From: Solen grandis
Taxonomy: Eukaryota > Mollusca > Bivalvia > Adapedonta > Solenidae
Direction: 5' to 3'
Assembly (NCBI GenBank): GCA_021229015.1
Contig: CM037782.1
Span: 39,642,316 to 39,706,315 of the forward strand
DNA: 64,000 nucleotides
The notes under the pieces are model-generated. The model was not told where the DNA came from. It ran no database searches and worked only from the letters and a program-made list of their open reading frames with translations. Made by a program: the position numbers and the translations under genes. This document shows positions 10,991 through 24,356 of this stretch, one piece after another (position 1 is the stretch's first letter; every line of letters starts with the position of its first letter).

Positions 10991-11843
10991 AAATAAAATA
11001 TTCAAACAGTGCAATATGTAATAATTTTCCCGAGCACTTTCGACTATACAGTCTTCATCAGAGGAGTGTCAGAATGACTATGAATTCAAAACATTAACTG
11101 TAAGAAAAATTATGACGTCATTAAGCACTTATGACGTTAATTATATATATGTTGCAAGTTTGTAGTCATCATTATCATTATTGAGTTATCATTCTTGTGT
11201 ACTGCACTCAGACCAATGAGATCTATCTACTATAAATGTTTAAGGCAACACTTCAAATACTTTACAAGTTATGCACCACACAAGAATTAAATCCAAAAAA
11301 ACAATGCACTCCATGAGATCTTTCCACCTGTGAGGTTTCAAAGCAATATCTCAAATACTTTTTATGTTATGCTCCTGACAAAAATAAAGACTGAGAATCA
11401 ACAAAGGACAATAACTCAGGAGAAAAGAAAGTGAGAGTTATCATTTATGTGAACTGCACTCCTCTTCAATGAGATCTATCTATCTATAAAGTTTTAAGTT
11501 CAAAACTTTTTGTTATGCCCTGACAAAAATTAAGACTGAAAATCAACAAAGGGCAATAACTCAGAAAATATGAAAGTCATGGTTATCATTCTTGTGCACT
11601 GCACTCCACCTCAATGTGATCTATCCATGTTTTAAGTTTCAAGGTGATACCTCAAATACTTTTTGAGTTATGGTCCGGACAAAAATAAAATCTCAGAATC
11701 AACAAAGGGTAATAACTCAGAAAATACGAAAGTCAGAGTTATCATTCTTGTGCACTGCACTTCACCTCAATGTGATCTATCCATGTTTTAAGTTTCAAGG
11801 TGATACCTCAAATACTTTTCGAGTTATGCTCCGGACAAGAAAG

Positions 11844-11905
11844 TGTGACGCCGACGACGCCGACGACACCGACGACGACGCCGACGCCGACGACGACGAC
11901 GACGG
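11844..11905. repeat. (GAC)n trinucleotide tract
   Basis: Imperfect GAC/GCC triplets just inside the right end of the dispersed element. Translation as poly-Asp is an artefact. Confidence 0.9.
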
Positions 11906-12837
11906 ACAAAGTGATCCCTATGTGTCTGCCATGCTATGCAGGCGACACAAAAAAGGAACACTAAATAACCATGTCTGGGTGATAACTCATGGCAGGGTTT
12001 GATGTTTAAACTTTTTTAATTCAAGTGTTTGAATTAACAATTGTCATTCCCCTAAACAAAAAAAAGGGCTCAACTTGCAAATAAATGCTAGTACATCAAG
12101 CATTGGAGATACATTTTCTATTAATGTTGCATTGGGACAAAAGTTGTTCAGGCGCCATGACTGACAGTATTTGAAATATTTAGGATTAATTTGCTTTTTG
12201 ACATTTGCATTAGTTTTACTAGTACATATTCAATATTGAGTTTGTATGACAAGTTGTCACTGACAATAAAAAATTTATATGAAGTAACAATTCATGTCAG
12301 ATCCTATGTATACAGAACAGTTTTTCGAGAGAAGTAAAAGAACAGGAAGTAAATGTGCACAATAGATGGCATTTTATATGGTAATTTTCAACGGTACCTG
12401 CTCCTTACAGTGTTTAAAGGCCCATTCTATTCCATAATGATTCAATTTTCATGAAAAACGTTGACATATTGTAGACTATTGCAAATGATACATATGTGCA
12501 AATATCTGTTGTAAAATAACAGTTAATTGTACTGAGAATGTTTGATCAAATTACGAAATTTAGTATTTTGGACTTATGTCAAAATAGTCTCTGTTTACAT
12601 TTTACATTGGGGAGTATTCCCGAAGATGGTCTGTAATCAGAAATAATTTAAATATGAAAAACTGTTGTTGAATTAAAATTTGTTTATCTGCTACATCATC
12701 AATTTATGCACTCATGATTCGTTAATGAAAACATACTGAAGATCTATGGAAAATGTCAGAAAATTGACAAAAATATGCAGAATTTAAATTATTTATGCAT
12801 TGCAGAATGTTGTTGTCAATTAGTATGTACAGATTGG

Positions 12838-12924
12838 ATCTCATTACAAAACTATAGCCATCTCATTACAAAACTATAGCCATCTCATTACAAAACTATA
12901 GCCATCTCATTACAAAACTATAGC
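12838..12924. repeat. 22-bp tandem repeat, four copies
   Basis: Unit ATCTCATTACAAAACTATAGCC repeated four times with essentially no divergence, ending in a shortened copy. Confidence 0.95.
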
Positions 12925-14031
12925 ACATGCTTTGTCCTCTCTGTCCAAAAAATATACACTGCTTTTGGAGAATTAATGGGCTTTAAGTTAATAACATTTT
13001 TAAAGCTAAAAGATACTGATCAGACGGGTTGGACTGCAGTATAGAAAAACAATCTAATAGCTATAAAGATAGATTCTGTTTCAAATATCCCATCCATTTC
13101 TTTATCAGACTGCATTTTACCTCAAGGTTTGTCTTTTGGTTTTCCAATCAAACTATGTATTACTCTGTACTCAGAGATTGAAAGGATATCAAATAAAAGG
13201 TTTACTTTATGTGGGCTTTACAAGTTATGAATATGCTGACTGAATAGATGCATAGGATGATTGAAAGTTTAGGATGGAGCCAGGAGCTTTCTAGCTTCTT
13301 CCGGAATTTATAAGATAGCTCAACTTTATGTTAAAATTTGCTATCAGAAACTCAGAAAGACTTCAATTTTTTCTTTATCTTATAAAAAGTTATATAGCCA
13401 AACAAATCGATTTCTTTGCTGAATAAGGCCATACTGTCTCATTTTGATGTTTAATGTCTGCGTGTGCTTATGTTTTGGTGCTTGACCATGGAAAAATAAC
13501 ATCAACGTTTGTTTTCTGTGTACTCAGTACCAATTAAGACAACCTAGTCCACCACATGTAAGATGATGACAACATTATTTATCTATAAATACATTATCAA
13601 ACTGATAAATTTCCACTGTCACTGTCTCTAAGTTTTCCAGTTTGTGACAATACACCTGAATAAGTGATACTGAAGAAAAGTAACTATCTGAGAGTATTAT
13701 TCATTCACTTATATTGGTTCTCCATTTATAAATATAATATGTTTTTCTCATACTGGTATGTGGTTTTTGTGTGTGTTTTCATTATATAGCTAGGTTTCAT
13801 GAAACAGGGTTGATGCTTAACGTATGGTAAACAGTATGGCCTTGTCAATATTGTACACTTTAAATATCATACAAGATTAAAGACTTTGAACTTTGTCAAA
13901 AATACTTAATGAATTAGGTAGAGATACATTTCACCATTTGTTTTATGATATACTGAAGTAAATGGCCAATATTATATAAATCATTACCTAATAACTAACT
14001 ATCTTTCTTACAAAAAGATGCAATGTTTGAT

Positions 14032-14098
14032 AAGAGAGAGAGAGAAGGAAAGAGGGAGAGAAAGAGAGGGAGAGAGAGAGAGGGAGAGAGAGAGAGAA
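14032..14098. repeat. GA-rich microsatellite
   Basis: Imperfect (GA)n with interspersed GGGA blocks. The minus-strand Leu/Ser/Pro open frame across it is a by-product. Confidence 0.9.
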
Positions 14099-16308
14099 GA
14101 AGAGCGGGGATAAAGAAGTCCACTTTGCAATACACTTGGATATGCGGACAAAACCATGTGTACAATATGTATCTCATGACATTTATTTTCTGATCAAAGA
14201 CTACAGATAACAGGAACTATGTATTATTGTTTGCCTGAAATGGCTGGATCATACCACAGGAGGAAGCCTGAAATATTGGACAAACTGACATTTAGAAAAT
14301 TAATGTTCTTATAATTGCAAAATGTTTCTGTCTCTGAAACTTATGAAAGTGTTTATTTTTTGCAACTTCCATCTCTTTTCCTTGTTATTTTAAAAAAAAC
14401 AAAAAACAAAAAAAACCATTGTTTATTTTAATGGAAATTCCTTTATAATACATGTCATGAAAATATCATAAAATCCCCCAATTACATGCTTCATTAGAAT
14501 TATCTTGAAATTGATTAACTGTACGATAAGATTTTGCAATATTTCTTGCCTTTCAATGAAAAAAAAATCAAAATGCTCCCCCCCCCCCCTCCTCCAAAAG
14601 CAACAACCCCCAAAATGTTCCTTTTTTAAAAATCGCCCTTAAGTTTGCATACTCAATAGCTGCTATTTTAGCTTAGATTAAGGAAATCTTTTTTCTAAAT
14701 ATCCTTTTAGAACTCAAAAATGGCTTGATTATTGAAAATATGTCCATTCTGTAATTTTGTTAATTCAAGGGCTGATATTCTTGCATGACATCCTAGGGTT
14801 TATCAACCTTTATTAATTTCACAGATATTTTGCCAATAAAATTTTATCAAGTTTGGTGATGATATTATAAAATTCTTTAATTGGTTTGCAAACCTGATTT
14901 ATATACTATGTCTATGAATATTCTGACCTAGTTTGATCAACATTTTCTTTAATTTAGGATTTTATCAATATAAAAGCTATATATTTCTGTAGCTGTATAT
15001 CAAATTTGAATGCCATATCATGCTTATCAATATCTTGACAAAGCTTGGTGATGATTGGTGAACATCTGCAGGAACTAAAGAACAAACGTTGATTGTGCTT
15101 TTTTCTTTCATAAATTAAAGGATTAATTGGGACACATGAATCTTACTCAACTTGTCAGACATTGAATAGTAATCACTCTGCATGGCACTGCAAAATAATG
15201 ATCAAATATTTTAATTTGGGTTCAAATAAGAGGGGAAGAAATCAAAACCAAAAAAAAAAGCTTCAGAAATGGAGAAGAATTCTGTATAATATTCTGTTTG
15301 GCCCTACAGTAATTAAACTCACATTTTCTATGTAAATTAAGCTTGAATGTTACATTTAAGAACTGATTTTAAAAAATGTTTTGTGTTTATTCCTACTGTC
15401 AACAACCTTAATTTCATCTTAGTTCCCTTCCATGAGTCTGCACTGAAGATTTCTTCAATTAAGTGTAGACAAACAAAATTTATTAGCAGTTAAAAATAGG
15501 ATCCCTCTAAGGAAAATAAATAATATGAACAGTCTAGCTTTTAAATCTAAATAAAGAACACCCTTTGTCCTGGGATCGAAGAAAATTCATTAAATTGACC
15601 GAGTATGCTTACAAGCAGATCTGATCACTTTTATGATGTTCTTAACTTCATTAAAACCTGACAAGCATTTAAGTTTATTTTCATTATAGTAATCTTTTAG
15701 CATTAACTGCATAATTTTGTCACCATTGAACATCCTAGAAGTAATTAGTGGGTTTGAGTTTTGAGGGGTGAAACTAATCTGATACAATCTGATCCAGGTA
15801 AGTCAAGGTGCCTAGTTGCCAAGAAAAGTAGACTGAGGAGTAATAATTTTTAAATATTTGGTCCCAATTAAATATTTGGGAAAATGGTTTGATTCTACAC
15901 GTAGAGGCATCTCAGTCAAGACTGTTGAAAGAAAAGCCACTATGTGGTATAAATTTGCATATCCAAATGCTGAACGGTTAATAAATTAGTTAACAGCTTT
16001 TTAGTGAGCTCTTGATCTAGAAATCTAAACCCATTGGAGTAATTATCACAGTCCGATTAAGTGAAATAAAGACAGCTCCAATTACATTCATTTGTATTGA
16101 CCTGAACTATTCTTTGATAAAAGACTCAAATGTTGTATAAAGCAATGTTTGTCTTTGATTTAATCCTATCCTATTGATTTTGAAAAGTACTATAATTATG
16201 GTTCTTCCTTGAAATTTGACAGAACAGGCACAATTTGACTCAAACTTTGTCATTGGGTTGTTACATGCAAATTAACATAACTATAATGATCTCTTAGTTT
16301 CTAAAATG

Positions 16309-17207
16309 AAACAAGAGGGCAATGATGGCCCTAGATTGCTCACCTGAGTATAGGGTTACCCAAGGAACATCAGTCTGTATTAAAACATTGTGAAATCTGG
16401 CCAGTAGTTTTGAAGGAGATGATCCCTGCAAAGTTTTGTCAAATTCTGTCTAGCAGTTTCAGAGAAGAGGTCATCTTTTTAGTTTTCAATATATACATAT
16501 AAAGCAAATAAGTCCTGTCCCTTGCAGCCCTATTCTTTTATGGATCGGAATATATTTAGCAACTTTTGTGAAGCTTCACTTAAGGATCATCCCTGCCAAA
16601 TTAAATCAAAATCTGTCCAGCGGTTTCAGAGGAGATGTCATTTAGAGATTTCACTATACACATAAAAGGCAAATTAGCCCCGCCCTGGTGGCCATGTTTT
16701 TTTATGGATCAGAATAATTTCAGCAACTTTTGTGAAGCTTCACCCAAGGAGCATCCCTGCCAAATTTAATCAAATTCTGTCCAGCGATTTCAGAGGAGAT
16801 GTCGTTTAAAGATTTCATTATATACATATTTAAAGCAAATTAGCCAGCCTCTGGTGGCCATGTTTTTTCCCTAATCGGAATAATTTTAGCAATCTTGGTA
16901 AAGAGTTACCCAAGGAATATCTGTACCAAATTATTTTGAAATCTGGCCAAAAGTTTGGAAGGAGATGATTTTTAAAGTTTTCATAAGTTTTTCTTTCTGT
17001 TGCCATGGCAACCAGAATTCCACATGGATCAAGTTTATTTTAGTAACTTTTGTGAAGGTTCACCCAAGGAACATCCCTGCCAAATTTAATTAAATTTTGC
17101 CTAGTGGTTTCAGAGGAGATGTAGTTTATTGTAAATTGTTAACGACAGACGACGGACGCAGGGTGATCACAAAAGCTCACCTTGAGCACTTTGTGCTCAG
17201 GTGAGCT
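16309..17207 (+). mobile_element. non-autonomous tandem-core element, 'AGGGC..GATGGCCCT / GGTGAGCTA' family
   Basis: The left end reads AACAAGAGGGCAATGATGG, a short hairpin. The right end is GCTCACCTTGAGCA, a short loop and TGCTCAGGTGAGC, a longer hairpin. The core is units of about 164 bp containing CAAATTTAATCAAATTCTGTCC and TTTCAGAGGAGATG. GACGACGGACG lies before the right hairpin. No protein is encoded. The same termini occur inverted at 57437-59168 and partly elsewhere. Hairpin ends plus satellite-like cores suggest a Helentron-associated (HINE, pearl/CvA-like) origin. That classification is inferred. Confidence 0.75.
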
Positions 17208-19399
17208 ACAAAATTCTGTTCTCAGAAAACAACGATAGAATAGCAGAAAAATGATGAGATCTTTGATTATTGGATATTTTCTCATTTAAGGGCCATAACT
17301 TGGAAGTTAAACTTGACTAAGTTATTGTGCCAACCAATACTTTAACCAAGTTGTGATAATTGATCCAACACTTGTAATTGCCACTATTTTGAACAAGGTA
17401 GCTATGTCTAATCAACATGTGTTGGAGTAAGGGGACAGACACGGTAACTTTTGCAATTGTTTTTATCTTAATGCAAGACATTAAATTTTAATTTAACTCT
17501 TGGAGTGATTGAGACCTTTTGGCTGGTTAATAAACTTAGAGATATAATGCCTATAAATACTTTGACCAAATTTGGTAATGATTGTTTAACATCTATTTGT
17601 TGGATTTACAGAACAGACACGGATGATATATTTTACCAATTCAAGGGGCACTACTTCAGGAGGGACTGGACCTTTTGCCTTGTTATCAAACTTGGTGGGG
17701 ATATCGGCCAAAAAAAATTTTTTTGTACCAATGAATATTGTCACCAAATTTGGTAAAAATCAATAGCTATTTGTCCAAGAGAGCAGACAAACTTAGTGGA
17801 CATTTACAACTAGCATGTCATCTACCGATGAATCCAAGATACATCCTGTGGTTTGAGTGACATGTAAAAAGAAAAAAAAAAGTAACATGTGGAGTCTATA
17901 AACAAAACCTTAACATCGTACTCTCTAAATTCATATTCTAAACAATAGAAAACATTGAAATAAAAAGTTCCCAATTGAGAATTCCGAAGATCTCAGAAAA
18001 ATAACACATAAAAGTTGGATGACTCGGTGAAGACATAAATGTGTTGAGAGAGTGCGTGGCTTAGGGATAATTACTGATTTTTACTTCTAATGCTGTCCAG
18101 ATTCTCCGAATGATTTTATATCGAGGGTGATTACACCCTGGTGTCCTGTAGACATTTCCCGATAACTAGCACCTACCGGACTGTTTATAATGTTTATCAG
18201 ATCGACCTCAATAAACATGGTTACGAGTCTTCAGAGGACTTGTTGAATTCTACATTAGTGTAATATGGGTCTAGAGGGCTTCAGATGTCAAATTAATGTT
18301 CTTTACAGCATCCCCATGTAGCAGAATCATGACAGTTACAATACTTGAAGAAACAATAGCTATCTAAATAGGAGAATCATAATCACCAGCAGTGTGCCCT
18401 GATGGAATGGCAAGGATATCACGAACCTGTAAAATTCTTCTTACAGAATCAATAGGTCTTTGTGTTGTATGTATTTTAGAGTTACACTTCTGGAAAGTCT
18501 AATTACTAATTATGCAATAATGGTCAGTGAATATGAACATTAACTGTCTTGGAAAAGAAGTTTAAAATGATTTATGAAATTATGATGAGACAGGCAGAGA
18601 TTTTATAAATAGCCTCATTCAATTTGTGGGGGAAATTTGTCAATGGATAAAAAGTTAAAGTTATTTACAAATCCTAATCGGAACAGGATGCAGCAGTCAG
18701 AACCAGCAGGCAACAGTGTCATATTAATTATTATAAAACTGTTGCTGAGGAATCAACTTAATCTTAAAGCAGCATAACCCAGAACTGTGTATGTTTAAAT
18801 CACTTCAAAACTACCTTTAACAGAATTACGTAACTATTCAACAGACAGTCAAATTTTCAATTGAAAACTTATCAATTTAATCTGAGGTGTGATTCCAAGC
18901 AATGCTCACAATTTTCATGTTGCCCATAATATCATCAGAGCAATAAATTATTGGTGTATGATTTTTGGGTGGAAGCATTTCTTATTTAGCTGGGAATGTT
19001 CTGGGAGTAAATGAATTTTCAATATTTATGGACCTAACAAAGTCTTTGATAGCACAGTTACTAGAGGCATGTCTAGTTTAAAATCTGATAGGGACAAGTG
19101 AAACAGTTACAAAACTGTTACCACTAAGAAATATGTATGTAGAATCAAGAGATGCACCGTTGACATTATATGAGTTAGGTTGTCATTCAAGTATATCATC
19201 AGCATGCATTCATTTAATTTTGAAAGTAAATAAGATTTGAACACACACAAAGACTAAAGAACTGAAAGGCAAGTGTGTCAAAAAAGCCAAACAGATATCT
19301 AAAGTTGAACTCTAGATATGACAGAGGTTTTCTGAACTTATTAGTGATGCACTATTTCTGAACCAGTGGGAAAATGTTATAGTATTAAGGGTATGGACA
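17208..19399. other. noncoding; decayed tandem-core repeat at 17220-17830
   Basis: 17220-17830 carries old degenerate units (GACCAAATTTGGTAATGATTG and relatives). From 17830 to 19400 no repeat family, exon or RNA gene is recognised. Confidence 0.45.
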
Positions 19400-19890
19400 A
19401 CAAAACATTCTATGAGGCTTTTCATCTGTGACTGGGTGAAAATGTTTACTGTAATTCCTTCTCAATCCATCGACCTACTACCCAATTTTAATGCCGAAAG
19501 GAAGAAATGCTACAACTAAGTACTATCACAAAACTGTGTTTCAAAAATTGAACAACCAATGCCATCCTTCAAAAGGCTAAAATACATTTCTTGCTGAATG
19601 ACAATGCTTTTTTGCACAATGCCAAACTTGCAACAGTGTATTCAGCAGAAAACAAAGTGTGAGTAGAGTACCCTGATTTTTTCTTCAGATCTAGCCCCAT
19701 ATGACATTTCTTTTTTCTATGATTGAAAACCTTCTTGTCTCATAGATGCTATAGCTCTCAAAAAGCACTCAGCTTGGTGATTTTCCAATGCCTTGTGGGT
19801 ATACCAATTGTGGACTATCAAAAATGCTTGAACACTTGGATTAAAAGGTTGAAACTTTATGTCAAGTCAGAAAGACAGGAGGGAATGAAG
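19400..19890 (+). pseudogene. mariner-family transposase relic
   Basis: With frame changes the plus strand reads the C-terminal half of a mariner (IS630/Tc1 superfamily) transposase. A stretch TTKYYHKTVFQKLNNQ is followed by LLNDNAFLHNAKLATV, matching the 'HDNARPHTA' block with its second catalytic Asp. Then SSDLAPYDISFF matches the 'YSPDLAPCDFFLF' block with its third Asp. Finally VGIPIVDYQKCLNTWIKR matches the usual tail. Stops and at least two frame changes separate the blocks, so it is dead. TIRs were not located. It lies just downstream of the minus-strand gene ending at 20139. Confidence 0.75.
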
Positions 19891-19897
19891 TAAATCC

Positions 19898-19903
19898 TTT
19901 ATT
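19898..19903 (-). promoter_or_regulatory. possible poly(A) signal
   Basis: AATAAA on the minus strand, about 235 bases after the stop of the two-exon gene. It sits at the edge of the mariner relic, so its use is uncertain. Confidence 0.35.
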
Positions 19904-20138
19904 GCTATCTATCATAGATAAAAGAAAAATGGAGACTGGCTTATTGTAATAACTGAGATGGAACCTGAGAGTTTTTCAGCTACCAAGATCCAAGTGAAAG
20001 CAAACCTCAAATATTGTAGTGTTAAACCTGTCTTAACGGTCACCTGTGCCAAGCACCAACTTGGTTTAAGTAGCCATCTGAACTAAGCAGATACTTCTTC
20101 TTGTTCCTTTGACAGGCATGGTTGTACATATCAACATT

Positions 20139-20484
20139 TCACAATAAAAAATCCCACCTTTTTGGTGATTTTCCTCCTGAGGTCTTGGAAGCAATACTGA
20201 GGCGGGAGCCTAGCATAGATTTTGTCGGACTGGATTGCAAGGATACTCCATCACCCTCATCTCCCTCTGTAACTGTTGCCTCACTAACTCGACGGTTGCT
20301 GTCCAAGTCGCGATTGCTATCACGACCAGACATGCTGACCTGGTCAATGTTGAGCTGGTTTTTCTCCTCTTCAGTGAGGGTGCCTCGTAGTTCATCATAT
20401 TTGATTGGCTCAAACCCGCCTCTCTGCCACATCCCAACAGATCCATCAGGAGCATTGTAGGTCAGTTCAAAGGTCAAGGTTTTT
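20139..20484 (-). CDS. terminal exon of an unrecognised two-exon gene (residues 24-138)
   Basis: Minus-strand open exon. It begins right after an acceptor (CCCTTTGCAG, 20485-20494) and ends at TGA (20139-20141). It joins in phase to the exon at 25106-25176. The 71 + 346 coding bases make 139 codons, a 138-residue protein. The exon starts with a hydrophobic/aromatic segment (KTLTFELTYNAPDGSVGMWQ). Then comes an acidic KYDELRGTLTEEEKNQLN stretch and a long Ser/Asp/Glu-rich, presumably disordered tail with possible phosphorylation sites (SPTK, SGGKSPKR). It ends in WDFLL. No transmembrane segment is seen. It is G+C-richer than its surroundings and has biased, protein-like composition. I do not recognise the family. 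A cytoplasmic or nuclear adaptor-type protein is possible but unproven. Confidence 0.72.
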
Positions 20485-20859
20485 CTGCAAAGGGATGATT
20501 GAGTCATTTAACAGATCAAAGTTAATACTAAATTTCAATTCTAAGATCAAGGATGTCTGAAAAAAAAAGTCAATTATATCATTCAAATGTCAATATCATT
20601 CAAAGGTCAAAGTTGAAGGTTGATGTTAAGGCAAGGTCATCAAGGTCAGTTATCTAAACTAACATTGAAACTATATGACAAACCTCTGTTGTTTGTTAGA
20701 AAAATAAAGTCGCTTATGATGTGGGTTGACAGTTGTGAATGGATTTGCCATGATGGCTTTATATCAGTCAACTGTCAGTTTCATTGATTTTCATAGAGAT
20801 AATTGTATTTATGTCATTTATATAGTTATTTCATTAAAACAGGATTGCTTTTAAAGATT

Positions 20860-21972
20860 TGGATGCTAGTAAATAAATTTGCAGTCTGGAACTTTTCAAT
20901 AATCTAAGGGTAATAACTCAAAGACCTTTGGGTCTATCTCAGCCATAATCAAAATATGGCCATTAACATTATCATATAATTTTTAAAAAAATTGCTTGGG
21001 AAATAAGGATGCTAGCATGTAAATGGTGTAATTGTGATTTCTGGTTTTTCTTGGCCATTAACCTACGACTTAATTTTAACAAGATTGCTTAATGCATAAG
21101 AATGTGAGAGTGTAAACATTGTAAAACCTGGCATTATTTACTCATTCAAGGGGCAAAACTTTCATCTTTTAAACTCATACCAGCCATAAAAAAGCTTGGC
21201 CAAGAGATTGTTATCACAACTAACATTGTCATAAAGTCTGTAGGTGATTGCCTAGGAAATGAAGTTGTTTGAGTGTAAATGTAGTGTGAAAAATGGAAAT
21301 GAAAGTGTGCATTAAAGGATCCTTATTGCATAGCACAAAATGCTCAGGTGAGCTAAAAAGGAGGGATTAATAGTCTCTGGAATAACTGGAAATATAACCT
21401 GACATTCTGTTTATCTCTGGCTTTTTTTATGGTGAAAAGGAAAATAACTCCTAAATTAACTTGTCAATATCAGTTATAATTGAACCAGATTGCGAAATTA
21501 TGGGCATAAACATTGTCTTAAAGTTTAAAAAAGATTGCTAAAAAAATGAAGATGCTAGAGTGTAATCAAAATGAAATCTGGCATTTTTTTATATTTAAAG
21601 GGGCATAACTCCTGACCTAATCAACAGATCTCGTTTAAATCGGACTCAATCGAGATATTATGGTCATAAGCATTGCCATAAAGATTGAAGATGATTGCTC
21701 AAAAGATGCAGATGCTAGAGTGTAAACAAAGTGAAATCTTGCATTTTTTTAATATTAAAAGGGGCATAACTCTTGACCTTATTGACGGATCTCAGCCATA
21801 ATCGAACTCAATTGAGACATTTTGGTCATAAACATTGTCTTAAAGTTTGAAGATGATTGCTCAAGAAATAAAGGTGATAAAAGTGTAAACACTAAAAATT
21901 GGTTGACGCCGCACGACGGACGCTCAGGGGATCACAATAGCTCACCCTGAGCTTTGCTCAGGTGAGCTAAAA
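20860..21972 (+). mobile_element. two joined tandem-core elements of the GGTGAGCTA family (left ends missing)
   Basis: Core units of about 145-160 bp (GATGCTAGAGTGTAAAC, GGGGCATAACTC). Two right termini are visible: GCACAAAATGCTCAGGTGAGC (about 21333-21353) and CTCACCCTGAGCTTTGCTCA followed by GGTGAGCTAA (21940-21970). The second is preceded by GACGCCGCACGACGGACGC. This means one element follows or is nested in another. It lies inside the intron of the minus-strand gene. Confidence 0.65.
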
Positions 21973-23525
21973 TATGATCTCCATTCAAGCATTTTTCAAA
22001 ATTTAATTTCAGTATCTTTAATCAGAAATTCATCTGTTCTTTTGAAACTTTAAAATCAAGACTTTGCAGATATCTTGATAAGGTGGCAGACAAAGGTGCC
22101 ATATTCAAAATTCAGTCTATTACTGTATTGAGGTTGCTTATTTACTCATAATTTGGCATTTCAGTTTTATCATAAAAAAAAAATCAAGCAAGACTAAATA
22201 TAACCCTGAGACTTTAATGTACTGAGAAAATTTATCATTCCCCTCAAGAGATGAAAGTTTATGGTTGTTACATATGATTTAAATGTTTTTCTTGGCAGGA
22301 GCATAACAACCAAAGGAACTAACTCAAGAAATACTGAGGTTTGAATAATTGTTCTTGCAATGTGCACTAAATGCACTAAATGTTCGGTACCACCTTACTT
22401 TAATCCATCTTTTAGGAAAACCCTCTTTTATTTTTTTAAAATTAAACTCTCCTACAAAATTACACACACTTTTGGGTGAAATCTACAAGAAATCCTGATT
22501 GGTTTTTCAATTTGTCAAAACCAAGGCAAGTTGTAGGTCTGACAAAAATTTAAGAATGTGAGATTTTTAAAAAAAAACTACCATCATAAAAGTAAAACTT
22601 TTTAACATATGTACATCAGAACCACCACTATATATCCTTACATATTTTTTTTAATTAGTAAGTAATACACTATTAATATGTAATTTGTTGTTTAAATGAG
22701 AGTTCTGTTGGTTTTAAATTTTTTTTCTGTTTCTTTTTTTTTTAAATTTTTTTATTTTATTTCATATCTTTTCAACTATTAAATCCCCATTTCATACGAA
22801 AAATATGACTACCTTATGATATTAATTTTCAAAATCTTTATATTTGTATTAATTTGCACAAACTCCTCTCTGATAAAAACACCAGCTTTTAAAAAAAAAT
22901 TTGAAATGAGGTAACATATTCCTGATCCTTTATCGAGTGAATTGTAAAGACCTGCATGTGGTAAAAAGGGGAAGATGTAAAAAGGCAAATGCATTCTCCC
23001 GTACAGGAAGTTAGGGCAATCAAAAGTCTGCTGATTGAGCCCTGAAAAATAGGGAGGAAAAAACTGAATTATACTTGAACAAGTAACACTAAAATTTCCT
23101 AAAACCCCCAGTACTTACTGGTAGGTTTTTTGTCAAATTCAATTTGAAAAAACCCCCGGGTAAGAACCATTAGAAAAAAACCTAAAAGTGGGGGAAAATG
23201 TTTCAAACAAGATGAAGCATTTGAAAATCAAAATAATATATTGTTTTTAACGTACAAGTGAGCTAACAGCTGTCAAAGCATTTAAAAACACATTTTCTCC
23301 AATTTGTTTTTGGATCTCGGTTATCCCCTTGTTGGGATGATGTTTACTTCAAATAAAACATTGTTTGAATAACCCAAAAATAGTCAAATGTTACATTTTG
23401 ATTTTTGATTTATAAAGGATGTTGTGAAGATAAGTGTTTTAATTTTGTGTTTTTTAAATTTTTATAACTGTAAAATTTATTCATGCTTGTAAATTTGAAA
23501 TCAATTTTTAACAAATTGCTTTTAT
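21973..23525. other. noncoding intron sequence
   Basis: A+T-rich with no exon signal strong enough to call. A short hairpin GGTTTTTTGTCAAATT / AATTTGAAAAAACC lies near 23124-23155. Confidence 0.45.
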
Positions 23526-23625
23526 NNNNNNNNNNNNNNNNNNNNNNNNNNNNNNNNNNNNNNNNNNNNNNNNNNNNNNNNNNNNNNNNNNNNNNNNNNN
23601 NNNNNNNNNNNNNNNNNNNNNNNNN
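23526..23625. other. assembly gap (100 N)
   Basis: Exactly 100 N, the usual placeholder for a gap of unknown size. Predicted peptides with X runs across it are meaningless. Confidence 1.
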
Positions 23626-24356
23626 CACAGACTGGATGATGAATGAGTGTCGCTGTGTGTGCTCAGCTCAGATTAATGTTATAGAAAGATGAAATGTAAT
23701 TTCTGAATACGAAATGATGATGTAAAAAGAAACATTTCAGCGACTTTTTCTTTTTCTTTTACCTGTTAACAAGGGTTACTCATTGAATTATGTCTATTTA
23801 TGCCAGTTGTTTACTCTACCCATTTGAATTGTGTCTGGGATGAATGCGTGTAAGAAGAAAGAAGAAGCAAAAAAAAAAACAGGAATCATTGTAGTTTATT
23901 TATTTATTTATTCTGTATTTATTGCGCATTCAGTGCTCTTTCTCTCTCTCTTTCTATCTCTCCCTCTTTCTCTCTCTCTCATTTTTTTTTTGCATTTCAC
24001 ATTTCGCGTCTACAATGAACACATTTATGTGCTGTTTATATGCATATTTCATAATAAAGCGTTACGTAACTAAAAAATGTCTAAACACTTTTCATATTTG
24101 TCCCTCTTCCAATGTCTCAAACATCTTTCCCTCTCTCATTTTACAAATTTCACACACATTTCGCGCACAATGCGCGCACACTTCGCCGCTTCTCGCACAC
24201 ATTCAAACGCTTCTCCCCTGCCCAAAAATAACCCCGGGGGGGTCTCTCAACCATACCCCCCCTCCTTTTTCACACTCGTTTCTCCACCAACCAGCCAAAA
24301 TACACACGCCGAAACACAGATTTAACTTAACGCGCAAAAAATTCCTGAAAGGTTTA
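23626..24356. other. noncoding, pyrimidine-rich
   Basis: TC-rich microsatellite at about 23938-23982, then a C-rich stretch with CCCCGGGGGGG at 24233-24243. Open frames here follow from the low complexity and are not genes. Confidence 0.5.

Larger units (their letters stand above)
10770..11955. repeat. tandem-core dispersed element with GTGTCGCCTGCG ends
   Basis: Left end TGTGTCGCCTGCG (about 10797) and right end GCAGGCGACAC (about 11938) form short inverted termini. The core (11170-11840) is 145-157 bp units containing phrases such as CTCAATGTGATCTATCC and CAATAACTCAGAAAATA. A GAC-triplet tract precedes the right end. No credible protein is encoded. It resembles the element at 46960-47690 in the opposite orientation. 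Confidence 0.65.
11956..16308. other. noncoding with small tandem and decayed repeats
   Basis: No gene is seen. 12838-12924 is four copies of a 22-bp unit (listed separately). 14032-14098 is GA-rich. 14581-14592 is a C/T run. 14640-15110 contains decayed units recalling the tandem cores of the dispersed elements (phrases like AAGTTTGGTGATGAT). Confidence 0.5.

Noticed and set aside
11670..12002. 110-codon frame with poly-Asp
   Set aside because: Spans the tandem core and GAC triplets of a dispersed element.
23410..23692. Open frames across the first N gap (and 47843-48185 across the second)
   Set aside because: They consist of undetermined residues over the gap.
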